Positions 24,835-33,810 of a DNA stretch of 64,000 nt are shown piece by piece. The notes beneath the pieces were generated by a model. That model saw only the letters and a program-made list of their open reading frames with translations. It did no database searches and had not been told where the DNA came from. The position numbers were made by a program, and so were the translations under genes. The first letter of the stretch is position 1, and each line of letters starts with the position of its first letter. Source of the DNA: JALTBU01 sp964410645 (GTDB lineage: Bacteria; Campylobacterota; Campylobacteria; Campylobacterales; Nautiliaceae); NCBI GenBank assembly GCA_964410645.1, contig CAYPHV010000001.1, forward strand, positions 1-64,000. Reading direction: 5' to 3'.

Positions 24835-25489
24835 AATCGGTAAATTATTAAAAGCTTTAAACAGATTTGAGAACATAGGTGAATTTAACAGCAGGCTTCC
24901 CGTTAGAATTGAAATAAAAAAGCAGATTAACGAATTTAATTATTTAATTAATCTTGGAAATAAAAAAGAAATTGTTACAAAAAGTTTTGTCAAATTAAAT
25001 CCGGGAAAATACTTTGCACTTATTAAAGAAAAAGGATTAAATATTCAAATAACCAATCTTAAAAAAATACCCCAGTTATTTACTATTTTTGAAAAAACAA
25101 ATTTAAAAGAAAACCATTTTAGTAAAGAAACAATATTAAACCATTTAAGTAATGCCACCAATAAAACCGAATTTATTTTTTTTACCAATTTATTTATAGC
25201 CGTTCAAAAGAAAATTTTTCATTTGGCAATAAATGAAAAAAGAAAAGCTCTGCTTCAATATAAATATCAAAAAAACAAATTACATTTTTTTGCAGTTTTT
25301 AACCATCTAGGAGAAATTGAAGGAAAAATATTTGCCAATAAGCTGATTATTTTTTCTCCGTATAAAAATACGATAAATTTAATAAAACAAAATAAAAACT
25401 CATTAAATTTAACAATAGAAACACATTTGAAAACAGACATAAAACCGCTATACGAGTTTAGCGAAAATCTATTTAATTTAAAGGCTTAA
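24815..25489 (+). CDS. Conserved-position protein of unknown function, weakly FliK C-domain-like
   Basis: The 224-residue product has no signal peptide or membrane helix and is rich in Lys, Asn, Leu and Ile. The C-terminal third, with HFFAVFNHLGEIEGKIFANK and then NTINLIKQNK, resembles in outline the flagellar hook-length control domain (LG-x-I/V plus beta strands). That likeness is weak and may be chance. The ATG lies 20 bases inside coaBC. As I recall, a gene of unknown function occupies this slot between coaBC and uppS in other members of the phylum, which suggests a conserved but unidentified role. I do not assign a function. Confidence 0.8.
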   Translation: MPLKISEIGKLLKALNRFENIGEFNSRLPVRIEIKKQINEFNYLINLGNKKEIVTKSFVKLNPGKYFALIKEKGLNIQITNLKKIPQLFTIFEKTNLKENHFSKETILNHLSNATNKTEFIFFTNLFIAVQKKIFHLAINEKRKALLQYKYQKNKLHFFAVFNHLGEIEGKIFANKLIIFSPYKNTINLIKQNKNSLNLTIETHLKTDIKPLYEFSENLFNLKA

Positions 25490-25490
25490 A

Positions 25491-26153
25491 ATGCATCTGG
25501 CTATAATAATGGACGGAAACGGAAGATGGGCACAGAAAAGAGGCTTACAAAGAATAGAAGGCCACAAAAAAGGCGCCGAAACTGTAAAAGAAATAACCAC
25601 ATATTGTTCAAATAACCCGGAAATCAACATTTTAACGTTATATGCGTTTTCAACAGAGAATTGGAAAAGACCAAAAACGGAAGTAAACTTTTTAATGAAA
25701 CTGCTTAATACCTGGCTAAAAAAAGAACTTTCCACATATATTAAAAATGATGTAAAATTTGAAACTATCGGGAACTTAAACAAGTTTTCAGAAAAACTGA
25801 AAAAAAGAATTGCACATACAAAAGAAATGACAAAAAACAATAAAAAACTAACACAGATTTTAGCTCTTAATTACGGCGCGAGAGATGAAATTACAAGAGC
25901 AATAACTAAAATTACGGGAAAAAAAGAAAAAATTACATATGATAATATCCAAAAAAACCTGGATATAACCACAGATGTGGATTTACTGGTAAGAACAAGC
26001 GGGGAAATACGTGTCAGTAATTTTTTACTTTGGCAGATAGCCTACGCTGAAATGTTTTTTACAAAAACTCTATGGCCTGATTTTAATTCGTCTGAACTTG
26101 ATAAAATACTAAAAGAATTTAAAAAACGGAAAAGAAAATTCGGAGGAATATAA
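25491..26153 (+). CDS. uppS: Undecaprenyl diphosphate synthase
   Basis: UppS condenses isopentenyl diphosphate onto farnesyl diphosphate in cis to give the lipid carrier for cell wall synthesis. The 220-residue product starts HLAIIMDGNGRWAQKRG, with the essential Asp at residue 8 and the phosphate-binding loop after it. YAFSTENWKRP is near residue 55, and DLLVRTSGEIRVSNFLLWQIAY near 165 is the second substrate motif. Its start is 1 base after the stop of the unknown gene. It is followed by pilD after 30 bases. Confidence 0.96.
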   Translation: MHLAIIMDGNGRWAQKRGLQRIEGHKKGAETVKEITTYCSNNPEINILTLYAFSTENWKRPKTEVNFLMKLLNTWLKKELSTYIKNDVKFETIGNLNKFSEKLKKRIAHTKEMTKNNKKLTQILALNYGARDEITRAITKITGKKEKITYDNIQKNLDITTDVDLLVRTSGEIRVSNFLLWQIAYAEMFFTKTLWPDFNSSELDKILKEFKKRKRKFGGI

Positions 26154-26183
26154 AATTAACAATGCTAAATTAAAAGGAACTAA

Positions 26184-26936
26184 ATGGAAAATCCGTTATT
26201 AATCGAAACAATCATTTTTATTATTGGAATTTGCATAGGCAGCTTTTTAAATGTGGTAATTTACAGAGTTCCAAAAGGGGAAAATATCGCATATCCGCCA
26301 AGCCATTGCCCTAAATGCAATGCATTTATCAAACCGTGGCATAATATTCCTATTATAAGTTATATTTTTTTAAAAGGAAAATGTGCATATTGCGGTGAAA
26401 AAATTTCGTTTAGATACCCTGCTATTGAATTTTTAACAGGCGTAATTGCTGTTTTGGTATTTCAAAAAAGCGGGTTCAATATTTTTTTTATTATTAATTT
26501 CTCCATATTTTCCACGCTTCTTGCCCTCAGTATGATAGATTTTGATTACAAAGCGGTACCTGACAGCCTAAACCTTTTAGCCCTTACACTTTCATTTTTT
26601 GCAACACCGGATATAATTGATAATTTCAAAAACGCTTTAATATTAATAGGCGGCATAAGTTTAATCAGATGGTATGTAAGTTTTATAATAAAAAAAGAGG
26701 CAATGGGTGAAGGAGATATAATATTAGCAGGCACAATGGGTGCGCTTTTAGGAATAAAATTGTCACTGATAGCTATTTTTCTTGCTTCTTTTATTGCACT
26801 TTTTCCATCTTTATACAATAGAATTTCAAAAAAAGATCTCGAATTGCCGTTTATTCCGTTTTTGGCATTTTCAGCTTTTATAGTCTGGTATTTTAAAGAT
26901 TATTTTTTATATATTTGGAGTGTTTTATATGAATAA
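26184..26936 (+). CDS. pilD: Prepilin peptidase PilD (A24 family)
   Basis: PilD cleaves the class III leader from type IV pilins and pseudopilins and N-methylates the new N-terminus. The 250-residue membrane protein has an N-terminal GSFLNVVIYRVPKGENIAYP motif and two CxxC zinc pairs (CPKC and CAYC) near residues 36-75. The two catalytic aspartates lie in MIDFDYKAVPD near 118 and GEGDIILAG near 177. About eight membrane helices are visible. It is the only prepilin peptidase in the window, so it probably processes the pilin at the left edge. Its stop lies just after the lptF-like start (8-base overlap). Confidence 0.95.
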   Translation: MENPLLIETIIFIIGICIGSFLNVVIYRVPKGENIAYPPSHCPKCNAFIKPWHNIPIISYIFLKGKCAYCGEKISFRYPAIEFLTGVIAVLVFQKSGFNIFFIINFSIFSTLLALSMIDFDYKAVPDSLNLLALTLSFFATPDIIDNFKNALILIGGISLIRWYVSFIIKKEAMGEGDIILAGTMGALLGIKLSLIAIFLASFIALFPSLYNRISKKDLELPFIPFLAFSAFIVWYFKDYFLYIWSVLYE

Positions 26937-27903
26937 ACTTTCTATTTATTTATTGAAAAATTTTTTTAATTCATTTTTTACAATTTTTTTTATTTTGGGA
27001 ATAATTATATCACTTATTTTCATAATATATATTTCAAATGTTACATCTACTTTTCAAATTAATTTTAAAGAATTGATAAAAATGTATTTTCTGACACTGC
27101 CTCAAATAATTTTTATTGCAACAGGTTTATCTTTTTTTATATCTTCAGTCAATATATATACCTCTATTTCCGAAACACAGGAATTAATTGCAATGTTTTC
27201 TCTTGGATTAAAACCTTTTAAAATATTAAAACCCGTTATTATTCTTTCTTTGATATTTACTGTAACAAATCTTTTTATTTTATTTATTTCAATACCTTAT
27301 TCCAAAATGGCTTTTAACAATTTTAAAATAGAAAAAAGACAAGAGGCAAAATTTAATTTTCAAAGTTCAGAATTATCCCAACAACTTGGGGAATGGTCTT
27401 TTTTTGCCAATGGTTCAAACAGTAAACAAGAATTTAAAAATGTTTATCTGTATAACAATAAAAAAAAGGAATTAATATTTTCAGATAATGCAAATTTGAA
27501 GATTAAACACCGCATATTGTATTTTATACTGCATAATGGAAAAATATATGATTTTAACAAATCATTAAAAATCAATTTCAATAAAACTGAAATTCATCAG
27601 ATTGTGCCTGTTGTTTCCATTTCAATTTTTAATTTTACCAATTATATTAAATATAACAAAAAATTACTCGAAAAATATCTTCCATTTGCGTTAATACCTT
27701 TTGCCCTGCTGTTTTTTATACCTGTTTTTTCTTTTTTTCATCCAAGGCTTCAAAAAAATAAAAGTTTTATTTATTCTATTATTCTTTTAGCGCTTTATAT
27801 AACGTTGGCTTTTGTCAATAAATATTTTCTTTTTTCATTAATACTTCCGACACTGTTTTTTATAACAGGAGTGATTCTTTATAAATGGAAAATAAAATTT
27901 TAG
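26929..27903 (+). CDS. LptF/LptG family permease
   Basis: This 324-residue protein (from ATG 26929) has the LptF/LptG layout: two N-terminal membrane pairs, with TLPQIIFIATGLSFFISSVNIYTS and SETQELIAMFSLGLKPFKIL near the cytoplasmic coupling helix. A periplasmic beta-jellyroll follows, then a C-terminal helix pair (PFALIPFALLFFIPVF). The family extracts lipopolysaccharide for transport to the outer membrane with LptB. The ATG at 26929 is preferred over GTG 26920 because GGAG lies 8 bases before it. It overlaps the pilD stop and the truA start. Whether it is LptF or LptG cannot be settled. Confidence 0.9.
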   Translation: MNKLSIYLLKNFFNSFFTIFFILGIIISLIFIIYISNVTSTFQINFKELIKMYFLTLPQIIFIATGLSFFISSVNIYTSISETQELIAMFSLGLKPFKILKPVIILSLIFTVTNLFILFISIPYSKMAFNNFKIEKRQEAKFNFQSSELSQQLGEWSFFANGSNSKQEFKNVYLYNNKKKELIFSDNANLKIKHRILYFILHNGKIYDFNKSLKINFNKTEIHQIVPVVSISIFNFTNYIKYNKKLLEKYLPFALIPFALLFFIPVFSFFHPRLQKNKSFIYSIILLALYITLAFVNKYFLFSLILPTLFFITGVILYKWKIKF

Positions 27904-28622
27904 TTAAAGCGGTTATTGCTTACGATGGCAGCAAATTTTACGGCCTTCAGATTCAGCCTGATAAAAAAACAGTTATCGGAAGCATACATAATGCTTTAAA
28001 AAAAATAAAAATTTATTCAAAAGTTGATCATGCGGGAAGAACAGACAAAGGCGTTCATGCCCTCAATCATATTGTCACATTTCAAATACCATTCTTTTGG
28101 GACTTGGAAAAATTGAAAATAGTTTTAAATAAAATACTGATGCCTGAAATTTATTTTAAAAAACTATATATAGTGGCCGATAATTTTCATCCCAGAAAAA
28201 ATATAAAAAAAAGAAGCTACAGATATGTTTTATCTCCTTACACCAATCCGTTTATCGATAATTATATTACTTATTATCCTAAAAAAATAGATACTGCTTT
28301 GCTAAAACAATCACTGAATTTATTAATAGGAAAACATGATTTTCAATTTTTCGCAAAAACAGGAAGCAGTGTCAATCATTATAAACGCGAAATTTATAAT
28401 GCATACATATTGCCATATAAACAGTTTATAATAATAAAAATTACAGGCAACGGCTTTTTAAGAGGTCAAATAAGAATAATAATAAATTTTTTACTGCAAA
28501 TAAATGAAAAAAAATTAACAATTTCAGATCTTGAAAAACAGTTAAATAAGAAAAAATTAATAAATAAAGATTTAGCAGCCCCTAACGGTTTATATTTAGA
28601 GAGAATATGGTATAAAATTTGA
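27885..28622 (+). CDS. truA: tRNA pseudouridine(38-40) synthase TruA
   Basis: TruA isomerises uridines 38-40 in the anticodon stem. The 245-residue protein has the start VIAYDGSKFYGLQIQP, the catalytic Asp at about residue 54 in HAGRTDKGVHAL, and SYRYVLSPY near 107. ITGNGFLRGQIRIIINFL follows near 185. It starts 19 bases inside the lptF-like gene. Its TGA forms part of the TGATATAAT promoter of the RNase P RNA. Confidence 0.95.
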   Translation: MENKILVKAVIAYDGSKFYGLQIQPDKKTVIGSIHNALKKIKIYSKVDHAGRTDKGVHALNHIVTFQIPFFWDLEKLKIVLNKILMPEIYFKKLYIVADNFHPRKNIKKRSYRYVLSPYTNPFIDNYITYYPKKIDTALLKQSLNLLIGKHDFQFFAKTGSSVNHYKREIYNAYILPYKQFIIIKITGNGFLRGQIRIIINFLLQINEKKLTISDLEKQLNKKKLINKDLAAPNGLYLERIWYKI

Positions 28623-28628
28623 TATAAT
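28620..28628 (+). promoter_or_regulatory. rnpB promoter TGATATAAT
   Basis: The extended -10 element TGATATAAT overlaps the truA stop codon. Transcription should start near 28635, just where the RNase P RNA P1 helix begins. Confidence 0.75.
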
Positions 28629-28634
28629 TATATA

Positions 28635-28952
28635 AAGGTACACCAAGAGAGTGCTATAAAAAGAGGAAAGTCCGGGCTGCCGCAAGGCATGAGTCAGCCT
28701 AACAGGCTGCCGCTGTAAGGCGAGGGAAAGTACCACAGAAAACAAACCGCCAAATTTTTATTTGGTAAGGGTGAAACGGCGAGGTAAGAGCTCACCGGAA
28801 AATATGGCAACATATTTTAGCTGGGCAAACCCACTCTGCAGCAAGGAGGGATGGTAAAGCCTTGCATCTTACCCTCCGCATGAGCGATACCACAAGGTAT
28901 GCGCCTAGATAAATACTCTCTAAAACAGAACCCGGCTTACAGGTGTGCCTTT
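28635..28952 (+). ncRNA. rnpB: RNase P RNA (M1 RNA, class A)
   Basis: RNase P RNA is the catalytic RNA that matures tRNA 5' ends. The sequence has the diagnostic GAGGAAAGTCCGGGCT at about 28662-28677. ACAGAA blocks and the matching distal AACAGAACCCGGCTTA (about 28923-28938) complete the conserved P4 core. The ends AGGTACACC and GGTGTGCCT can pair as helix P1, which sets the boundaries. The GGTAAGGGTGAAACGG and GGAGGGATGG segments fit conserved regions. The order truA-rnpB also occurs elsewhere in the phylum. The exact ends are estimated. Confidence 0.96.
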
Positions 28953-29050
28953 TAAAAAAATATTTGCTCTCATAATAAATATCAATAGATTTTTAGCTTA
29001 TTACTATTAAAATAATATTCACTTTCTCATTTATACCTGTTATTTTATTG

Positions 29051-29056
29051 TATAAT
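29051..29056 (+). promoter_or_regulatory. dnaJ promoter -10 TATAAT
   Basis: TATAAT lies 27 bases before the TTG start of dnaJ, and TAGGAGG stands as ribosome site between. I see no CIRCE or other heat-shock operator in the 130 bases between rnpB and dnaJ. Confidence 0.6.
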
Positions 29057-29082
29057 TTCATCAAAAAACGTAGGAGGAAAGA

Positions 29083-30180
29083 TTGGACTATTACGAAATA
29101 CTGGGCATAAATAAAAGTTCTACAAAAATAGAAATAAAAAAAGCTTATAGAAAATTAGCTATGAAATATCACCCAGATAAAAATCCCGGAAACGCGGAAG
29201 CTGAAGAAAAATTTAAACAAATTAATGAAGCATATCAAATATTAAGTGATGATGAAAAAAAAGCTGTTTATGATCAATATGGAAAAGAAGGCCTTGAAGG
29301 AAGAGGCTATAAAACAGACTTTAATTTTAATGATATTTTCGATATGTTTAACGATATGTTCGAAGGTGGATTCGGAAGTGGATTTGAAGAAGAAAAAAGT
29401 TATACCCCTTATGATATAGATAAAGCTTTGGAAATTACTTTAAATTTTGAAGAAGCGGCATACGGTATAAGCAAAGAAATAGAAATCGAATATTTTGCCC
29501 TTTGCCGTGAATGCAGAGGCAGCGGCGCAAAAGAAAAAGAGAAATGCCCTACCTGTAAAGGAAAAGGAAGCATACTAACCGGAAATGGCTTTATCAGAAT
29601 GAGCCAGACATGCCCTACCTGTAGAGGAAAAGGCTATATTATTAAAGAAAAATGCAAAAAATGTAACGGACGTGGATTTATACGCAAAAAAGAAAAAATT
29701 CACATTGATATACCCGCAGGTGTTGATAACGGTATGAAAATGAGAATTCCAGGAAAAGGCAATGAAAGCAGCAATAGAGGTAGAGGCGATTTATATTTGA
29801 TATTCAAAGTAAAACCTTCAAAAATTTTTAAAAGAGAAGGAAATAATTTAATAGTTGAAATCCCTGTTTTTTTTACCAGTGCAATTTTAGGAGATAAAAT
29901 AAATATACCGACACTTAGCAAAGCAAAAGAAATAGAAATAAAACCTTTTACAAAAGATAAAACTCAAATAGTATTTAAAAATTTAGGACTAGCCGATCCA
30001 AACACCGGGTATAAAGGCAATTTATATGCAATTATTAATATTACATATCCTAAAAAACTTAATAAAAGCCAAAAAGAACTGCTTGAAAAATTACATGAAA
30101 GTTTTACAAAAGAGATAAAAAAGCATAAATCTTTTTTGGATGAAGCAATAGATAAAGTAAAAAGCTGGTTTAAAGATTAG
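29083..30180 (+). CDS. dnaJ: Chaperone protein DnaJ
   Basis: DnaJ stimulates the DnaK ATPase and delivers unfolded clients. The J domain (1-70) has the HPD motif in KYHPDKNPG, followed by a Gly/Phe-rich linker with GGFGSGFEEE. The zinc region at about 143-203 has the four repeats CRECRGSG, CPTCKGKG, CPTCRGKG and CKKCNGRG. Two client-binding beta domains end the protein. The 365-residue length is normal. The start is TTG with a near-perfect TAGGAGG site. dnaK and grpE are not in the window. The 3' end overlaps the convergent protease gene by 4 bases. Confidence 0.97.
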   Translation: MDYYEILGINKSSTKIEIKKAYRKLAMKYHPDKNPGNAEAEEKFKQINEAYQILSDDEKKAVYDQYGKEGLEGRGYKTDFNFNDIFDMFNDMFEGGFGSGFEEEKSYTPYDIDKALEITLNFEEAAYGISKEIEIEYFALCRECRGSGAKEKEKCPTCKGKGSILTGNGFIRMSQTCPTCRGKGYIIKEKCKKCNGRGFIRKKEKIHIDIPAGVDNGMKMRIPGKGNESSNRGRGDLYLIFKVKPSKIFKREGNNLIVEIPVFFTSAILGDKINIPTLSKAKEIEIKPFTKDKTQIVFKNLGLADPNTGYKGNLYAIINITYPKKLNKSQKELLEKLHESFTKEIKKHKSFLDEAIDKVKSWFKD

Positions 30181-30836
30181 CCCAAAAGCAGATGGATTAT
30201 CCATTCTGCCGGATAAAACGCATAATTGATAAGGGGAGTAAAAAGAATTATTAAAAGAATAATCATCCCATATGGTTCTATTTTATTATAAAATTTTACT
30301 ATACCGCTCCATTTGAATTGCATTGACAAAAATTTAAGTGCATTTGCACCGTCAAGCGGCGGAACAGGAATTAAATTAAATACAGCCAAAATAACATCTA
30401 TTATTACAAGATAATATATAAATAAAAACATAAACGCACTTAAAATATTTTGAGGTGGATAAAAAAACGAAACAAGGCTTGAAGCGATAATCGCAATAAA
30501 AAAATTATAAGTAACTCCTGCTAAACTTACCGCAACACCGGCTAAATAACCGCCATTTTCAATAACAGTAAATATATTTACAGGCACAGGTTTAGCCCAT
30601 CCGAAAATAATCGGATTAGACATTCCTGCAACTTTTTGAGACAAATACAAAAGAATCGGGAAAATAATACTGCCGAATAAATCAATATGTTTTATTGGAT
30701 TAATACTAAGTCTTCCAGCATTTTTCGCAGTATTATCTCCATAATGCTTTGCAACTAATCCATGCATTATTTCATGGCCAATAATAGCTACTAAAAAAGC
30801 CAAAACCAAAGCGCTGTATTTAATTAATAATTCCAT
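30177..30836 (-). CDS. Site-2 protease family (M50) membrane metallopeptidase
   Basis: The 219-residue polytopic protein has the zinc motif HEIMHG in IIGHEIMHGLVAKHYGD near residue 21. The third ligand motif is in NLIPVPPLDGANALK near 157, which is diagnostic of M50 intramembrane proteases. GWAKPVPVNIF near 84 is also conserved. Five to six membrane helices are visible and there is no PDZ domain, so it is the short type. Substrate is unknown. It lies downstream of lepB on the same strand, 24 bases after it, and may be cotranscribed with folD-lepB. Confidence 0.92.
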   Translation of the reverse strand: MELLIKYSALVLAFLVAIIGHEIMHGLVAKHYGDNTAKNAGRLSINPIKHIDLFGSIIFPILLYLSQKVAGMSNPIIFGWAKPVPVNIFTVIENGGYLAGVAVSLAGVTYNFFIAIIASSLVSFFYPPQNILSAFMFLFIYYLVIIDVILAVFNLIPVPPLDGANALKFLSMQFKWSGIVKFYNKIEPYGMIILLIILFTPLINYAFYPAEWIIHLLLG

Positions 30837-30860
30837 TTAATCTCCATTTGTTTTTCATTA

Positions 30861-31646
30861 CTAATTGCATCCATCAGTAAGATAAGGCTTTTTCCCTTTT
30901 CTAAATTCTTCTTCTATATCCCAGGTGGTTTTACCTACCCTGTTCCATCGTATTGTAAAATTTTTATCCCAACTCATATAAATAAACCATGGTTTTCCAA
31001 CTATATATTTATATTTTACAGGACCCCAAAATCTTGAATCATCACTATGATCCCTGTTATCGCCCATCATAAAAAACTGTCCTTTAGGAACCACTATAGG
31101 GCCATAATTCATTATTTCTTCAGGAAAATTGACACTCTTATCATGATGAACCCCGGGATATTTTTTTATATAAGGATCAACCGCCCAAATTTCACCATTT
31201 ATAGTTTTTAAGGAAGCTCCCATTTTCTGTGCAAATTTAATTGTTTTTTTATCGCTGTTTTGAATTCTCAAAAGCAAATGTTTATTTCTAACCATCAGTT
31301 TATCTCCTCCGGTAGCAACACATCTTTTAACAAAATGCATTGAAGGTTTAAGAGGAAAACGAAAAATAACAATATCTCCTCTTTTCGGTTTCGGCCCGTC
31401 TATCAAATGTCCGTCACCTCTAAAATCAGGCAAAATAGGTATTTCAAGCCAGGGAATATGGGGAATTGGAATTCCGTATGCAAATTTCTTGGCAAATAGC
31501 GCATCTCCTGGTAACAGTGTTCTTTCCATACTTCCGCTTGGAATTATAAAAGCCTGGGCTAAAAAGAAAATCACAAGCAATACAATTACAATTGTTCCTG
31601 TCCATGTGTTAGACCAATAATATAATTTTTTCATTTTTTCTTTCAT
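30861..31646 (-). CDS. lepB: Signal peptidase I
   Basis: LepB removes signal peptides from Sec- and Tat-exported proteins at the periplasmic face. The 261-residue protein has an N-terminal membrane helix (about 14-34). The catalytic Ser is at about residue 39 in IIPSGSMERTLLPGD and the general-base Lys at about 107 in HFVKRCVATGGD. GDNRDHSDDSRFWGPV near 195 is family box E. There is one membrane segment, as in Gram-positive-like short forms. It overlaps the folD stop by one base and so is coupled to it. Confidence 0.96.
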   Translation of the reverse strand: MKEKMKKLYYWSNTWTGTIVIVLLVIFFLAQAFIIPSGSMERTLLPGDALFAKKFAYGIPIPHIPWLEIPILPDFRGDGHLIDGPKPKRGDIVIFRFPLKPSMHFVKRCVATGGDKLMVRNKHLLLRIQNSDKKTIKFAQKMGASLKTINGEIWAVDPYIKKYPGVHHDKSVNFPEEIMNYGPIVVPKGQFFMMGDNRDHSDDSRFWGPVKYKYIVGKPWFIYMSWDKNFTIRWNRVGKTTWDIEEEFRKGKKPYLTDGCN

Positions 31647-32494
31647 TAATTACCTTTAAAACTTTTAACAGCTTTTATTGTATTTTTTAAAAGCATTGCA
31701 ATCGTCATAGGCCCTACTCCGCCTGGTACCGGGGAAATATATGAACTTTTTTTACTTACATTTTCAAAATCGACATCTCCGGCCAGTTTTCCGTTAGATA
31801 ATTTATTTATCCCAATATCTACAACTATTGCACCTTCTTTGACCATATCCTCCGTAATTAAATTTGGTTTTCCGACTCCCACTATTACAATATCAGCTCT
31901 TTTTGTATGTTCTTTTAAATTTTTTGTTGCTATATGGCAAATATCCACTGTTGCCATTTTATTAAGCAAAAGAGCCAACATCGGTTTTCCTACTATATTG
32001 CTGGCTCCTACAACGCACACATCTTTTCCCTTTACATCAATATTGTATTCTTCAAACATTTTCATTACGCCAAGAGGAGTGCAAGGAACAAATCCATCCA
32101 GTCCTACAACCAACCTTCCCATATTGTATGGATGAAATCCGTCAACATCTTTAGCAGGAGAAATCTTTTCAAGAACTTTTGTAGCATCAATATGTTTTGG
32201 AAGAGGCAGCTGGATCAAAAGTCCGTGAAGATTAGGATTTTTATTAATCATATCAATAGTCGAAAGAAGCTCTTTCTCACTTATTGTATCTGGAAATTCG
32301 TGAACAACAGAATAAATACCCGTTTTTTTACAAGCTTCATTTTTCATTCGAACATATGTCTGACTGGCAGGATTGCTCCCCACTAAAATAACAGCAAGCC
32401 CGGGAGTAATACCGTCTTTTTTTAATTTTTCAACTTCTTCTTTTACTTCTAATTTTATTTTTTCTGACAGTTTTTTACCGTCTAAAATTGCCAT
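31646..32494 (-). CDS. folD: Bifunctional methylenetetrahydrofolate dehydrogenase/cyclohydrolase
   Basis: FolD interconverts 5,10-methylene- and 10-formyl-tetrahydrofolate. The 282-residue protein has VGSNPASQTYVRMKNEACKK near residue 38 with the catalytic Tyr and Lys. GLLIQLPLPKHID is near 95, the nucleotide-binding CVVGASNIVGKPMLALLL near 160, and PVPGGVGPMTIAMLLKNT near 255. The ATG is divergent from the cytochrome gene with 52 bases between. In a vent autotroph the enzyme may also feed C1 metabolism, which is inference. Confidence 0.97.
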   Translation of the reverse strand: MAILDGKKLSEKIKLEVKEEVEKLKKDGITPGLAVILVGSNPASQTYVRMKNEACKKTGIYSVVHEFPDTISEKELLSTIDMINKNPNLHGLLIQLPLPKHIDATKVLEKISPAKDVDGFHPYNMGRLVVGLDGFVPCTPLGVMKMFEEYNIDVKGKDVCVVGASNIVGKPMLALLLNKMATVDICHIATKNLKEHTKRADIVIVGVGKPNLITEDMVKEGAIVVDIGINKLSNGKLAGDVDFENVSKKSSYISPVPGGVGPMTIAMLLKNTIKAVKSFKGN

Positions 32495-32546
32495 AATGTT
32501 TCCTTTTTGGTAAAATATTTCAGAATTTTAACATAAAAGGCTATTA

Positions 32547-32900
32547 TTGAAATTAATTTTATTAATATTTCCCCTTTTTCTACTCGCCAAAGAAGACTGG
32601 TTTATTACAAATTTGGAATATGGAAAAATGCTTTATCATAATCCAAGGGGTATAAGCTGTGCTAAATGTCACGGTGAAAAGGCTCAGGGTGAAACAATTG
32701 CAAAATATTACATAATCAAGAATAAACACAAAATTTTAAAAATAATAAAAGCCCCTGATATCACCGGTATAAATTTCGAAAGTTTTACAAAAAAACTTTT
32801 TCACACCAAACTTTCTGTTATGCCAAAATATGATTATCTGACAAATAAAGAAATCAGCGCGATTTATTTATATATTCAATCAATAAGGAATAAAAAATGA
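32547..32900 (+). CDS. Periplasmic monohaem cytochrome c
   Basis: The 117-residue product begins with a signal peptide (MKLILLIFPLFLLAKE) and has one haem-binding motif CAKCHG near residue 38. Candidate axial Met is in KLSVMPKYDYLTNKEI near 90, which is the class I pattern. It is about 100 residues after cleavage. The start is TTG at 32547 with AAAAGG upstream. Its stop overlaps the CitE-like start (ATGA). The redox partner is unknown; the nearest genes give no respiratory context. Confidence 0.9.
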   Translation: MKLILLIFPLFLLAKEDWFITNLEYGKMLYHNPRGISCAKCHGEKAQGETIAKYYIIKNKHKILKIIKAPDITGINFESFTKKLFHTKLSVMPKYDYLTNKEISAIYLYIQSIRNKK

Positions 32901-33799
32901 TTTTTAAAAATATTTATGAAATTGAAAAAATAGTTCAAAATAATGATACGAAAAAAGCCCTTTCTTTGATTGAAAAGCCCAAAAAGCATAAATTAGTCAC
33001 AACAAAAAAAAGAAGTGCTTTGATGGTAAGCGGGCACAATATAAAACATTTAAACAAAATAGATGAAATACCGGCTGATATAATTATGCTAAACCTTGAA
33101 GACGGAGTTCCTGCGGAAAAAAAAGAAATATCGACAATAATGACAGCCGTTTTTCTTTCCCGTTACAACAATCCGGATAAAGAAATAGTTATAAGAATCA
33201 ACCCTTTGGATAAAAACGGTAAAGAAGAAATTAAATTTTTAGATAAATTTAATTTTAATGCCTTTAGGGTGCCGAAAGTTAACTCAATAGAAGACATTGA
33301 CAATATCTTTTTTTTAACAAACAAAAATATACACATTTCCGTTGAAACAAAAGAAATGTTTTTAAATTTAAAAGATTTTGTTCATCCCAAAATTAAAACT
33401 TTTTATTTGGGAATTTATGACTTATTGAATGAATTAAATATTCCCCATTCCGTTATTAATACGGACAATCCTTTTATTCACAGAATATTAGCCGATTTTT
33501 CTTTATATTCCAATTATAACGGCATTACACCAATCGGATTTGTTTATCAAAACTATAAAGATTTAAAAGGATTTTCCAGCTGGTGCATGCTTCAAAAAAA
33601 TATGGGAATTAAAGGAGTCGGATGTATAACTCCGGCTCAAGTTGAAATAGCAAATAATATTTTCAAAGAAGATTTAGAATTTGCAAAAATGATTGTTGAA
33701 AAGTTTGAAAAAAACGGACCTTTTACAATTAACGGCTTATATGTAGACGAACCTATATATAAAAATTATTTACGTATTTTAGGGGATTTAGAAAGATAA
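32897..33799 (+). CDS. HpcH/HpaI aldolase / citrate lyase beta-subunit-like protein
   Basis: The 300-residue protein has a TIM-barrel CitE-like pattern. RSALMVSGHNIKHL is near residue 41 and IMLNLEDGVPAEKK near 66 carries the metal-binding Glu. VIRINPLDKNGKEE is near 101, FRVPKVNS near 121 and GIKGVGCITPAQVEIAN near 235. The usual LDLED is LNLED here. Relatives include citrate lyase, malyl-CoA lyase and many uncharacterised homologues, so the substrate is unknown. There is no citD/citF neighbour, which argues against true citrate lyase. It is coupled to the cytochrome c gene. Confidence 0.85.
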   Translation: MIFKNIYEIEKIVQNNDTKKALSLIEKPKKHKLVTTKKRSALMVSGHNIKHLNKIDEIPADIIMLNLEDGVPAEKKEISTIMTAVFLSRYNNPDKEIVIRINPLDKNGKEEIKFLDKFNFNAFRVPKVNSIEDIDNIFFLTNKNIHISVETKEMFLNLKDFVHPKIKTFYLGIYDLLNELNIPHSVINTDNPFIHRILADFSLYSNYNGITPIGFVYQNYKDLKGFSSWCMLQKNMGIKGVGCITPAQVEIANNIFKEDLEFAKMIVEKFEKNGPFTINGLYVDEPIYKNYLRILGDLER

Positions 33800-33810
33800 A
33801 ATTTTATCTT
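33793..33810. repeat. 18-base perfect palindrome at the end of the CitE-like gene
   Basis: AAGATAAAATTTTATCTT is its own reverse complement and includes the stop TAA. As a hairpin it is AT-only apart from two G-C pairs and lacks a strong T-run, so terminator activity is doubtful. Confidence 0.5.

Noticed and set aside
32897..33799. Annotation as true citrate lyase beta subunit (citE)
   Set aside because: No citD, citF or citC neighbours, and the LNLED variant; many homologues have other substrates.
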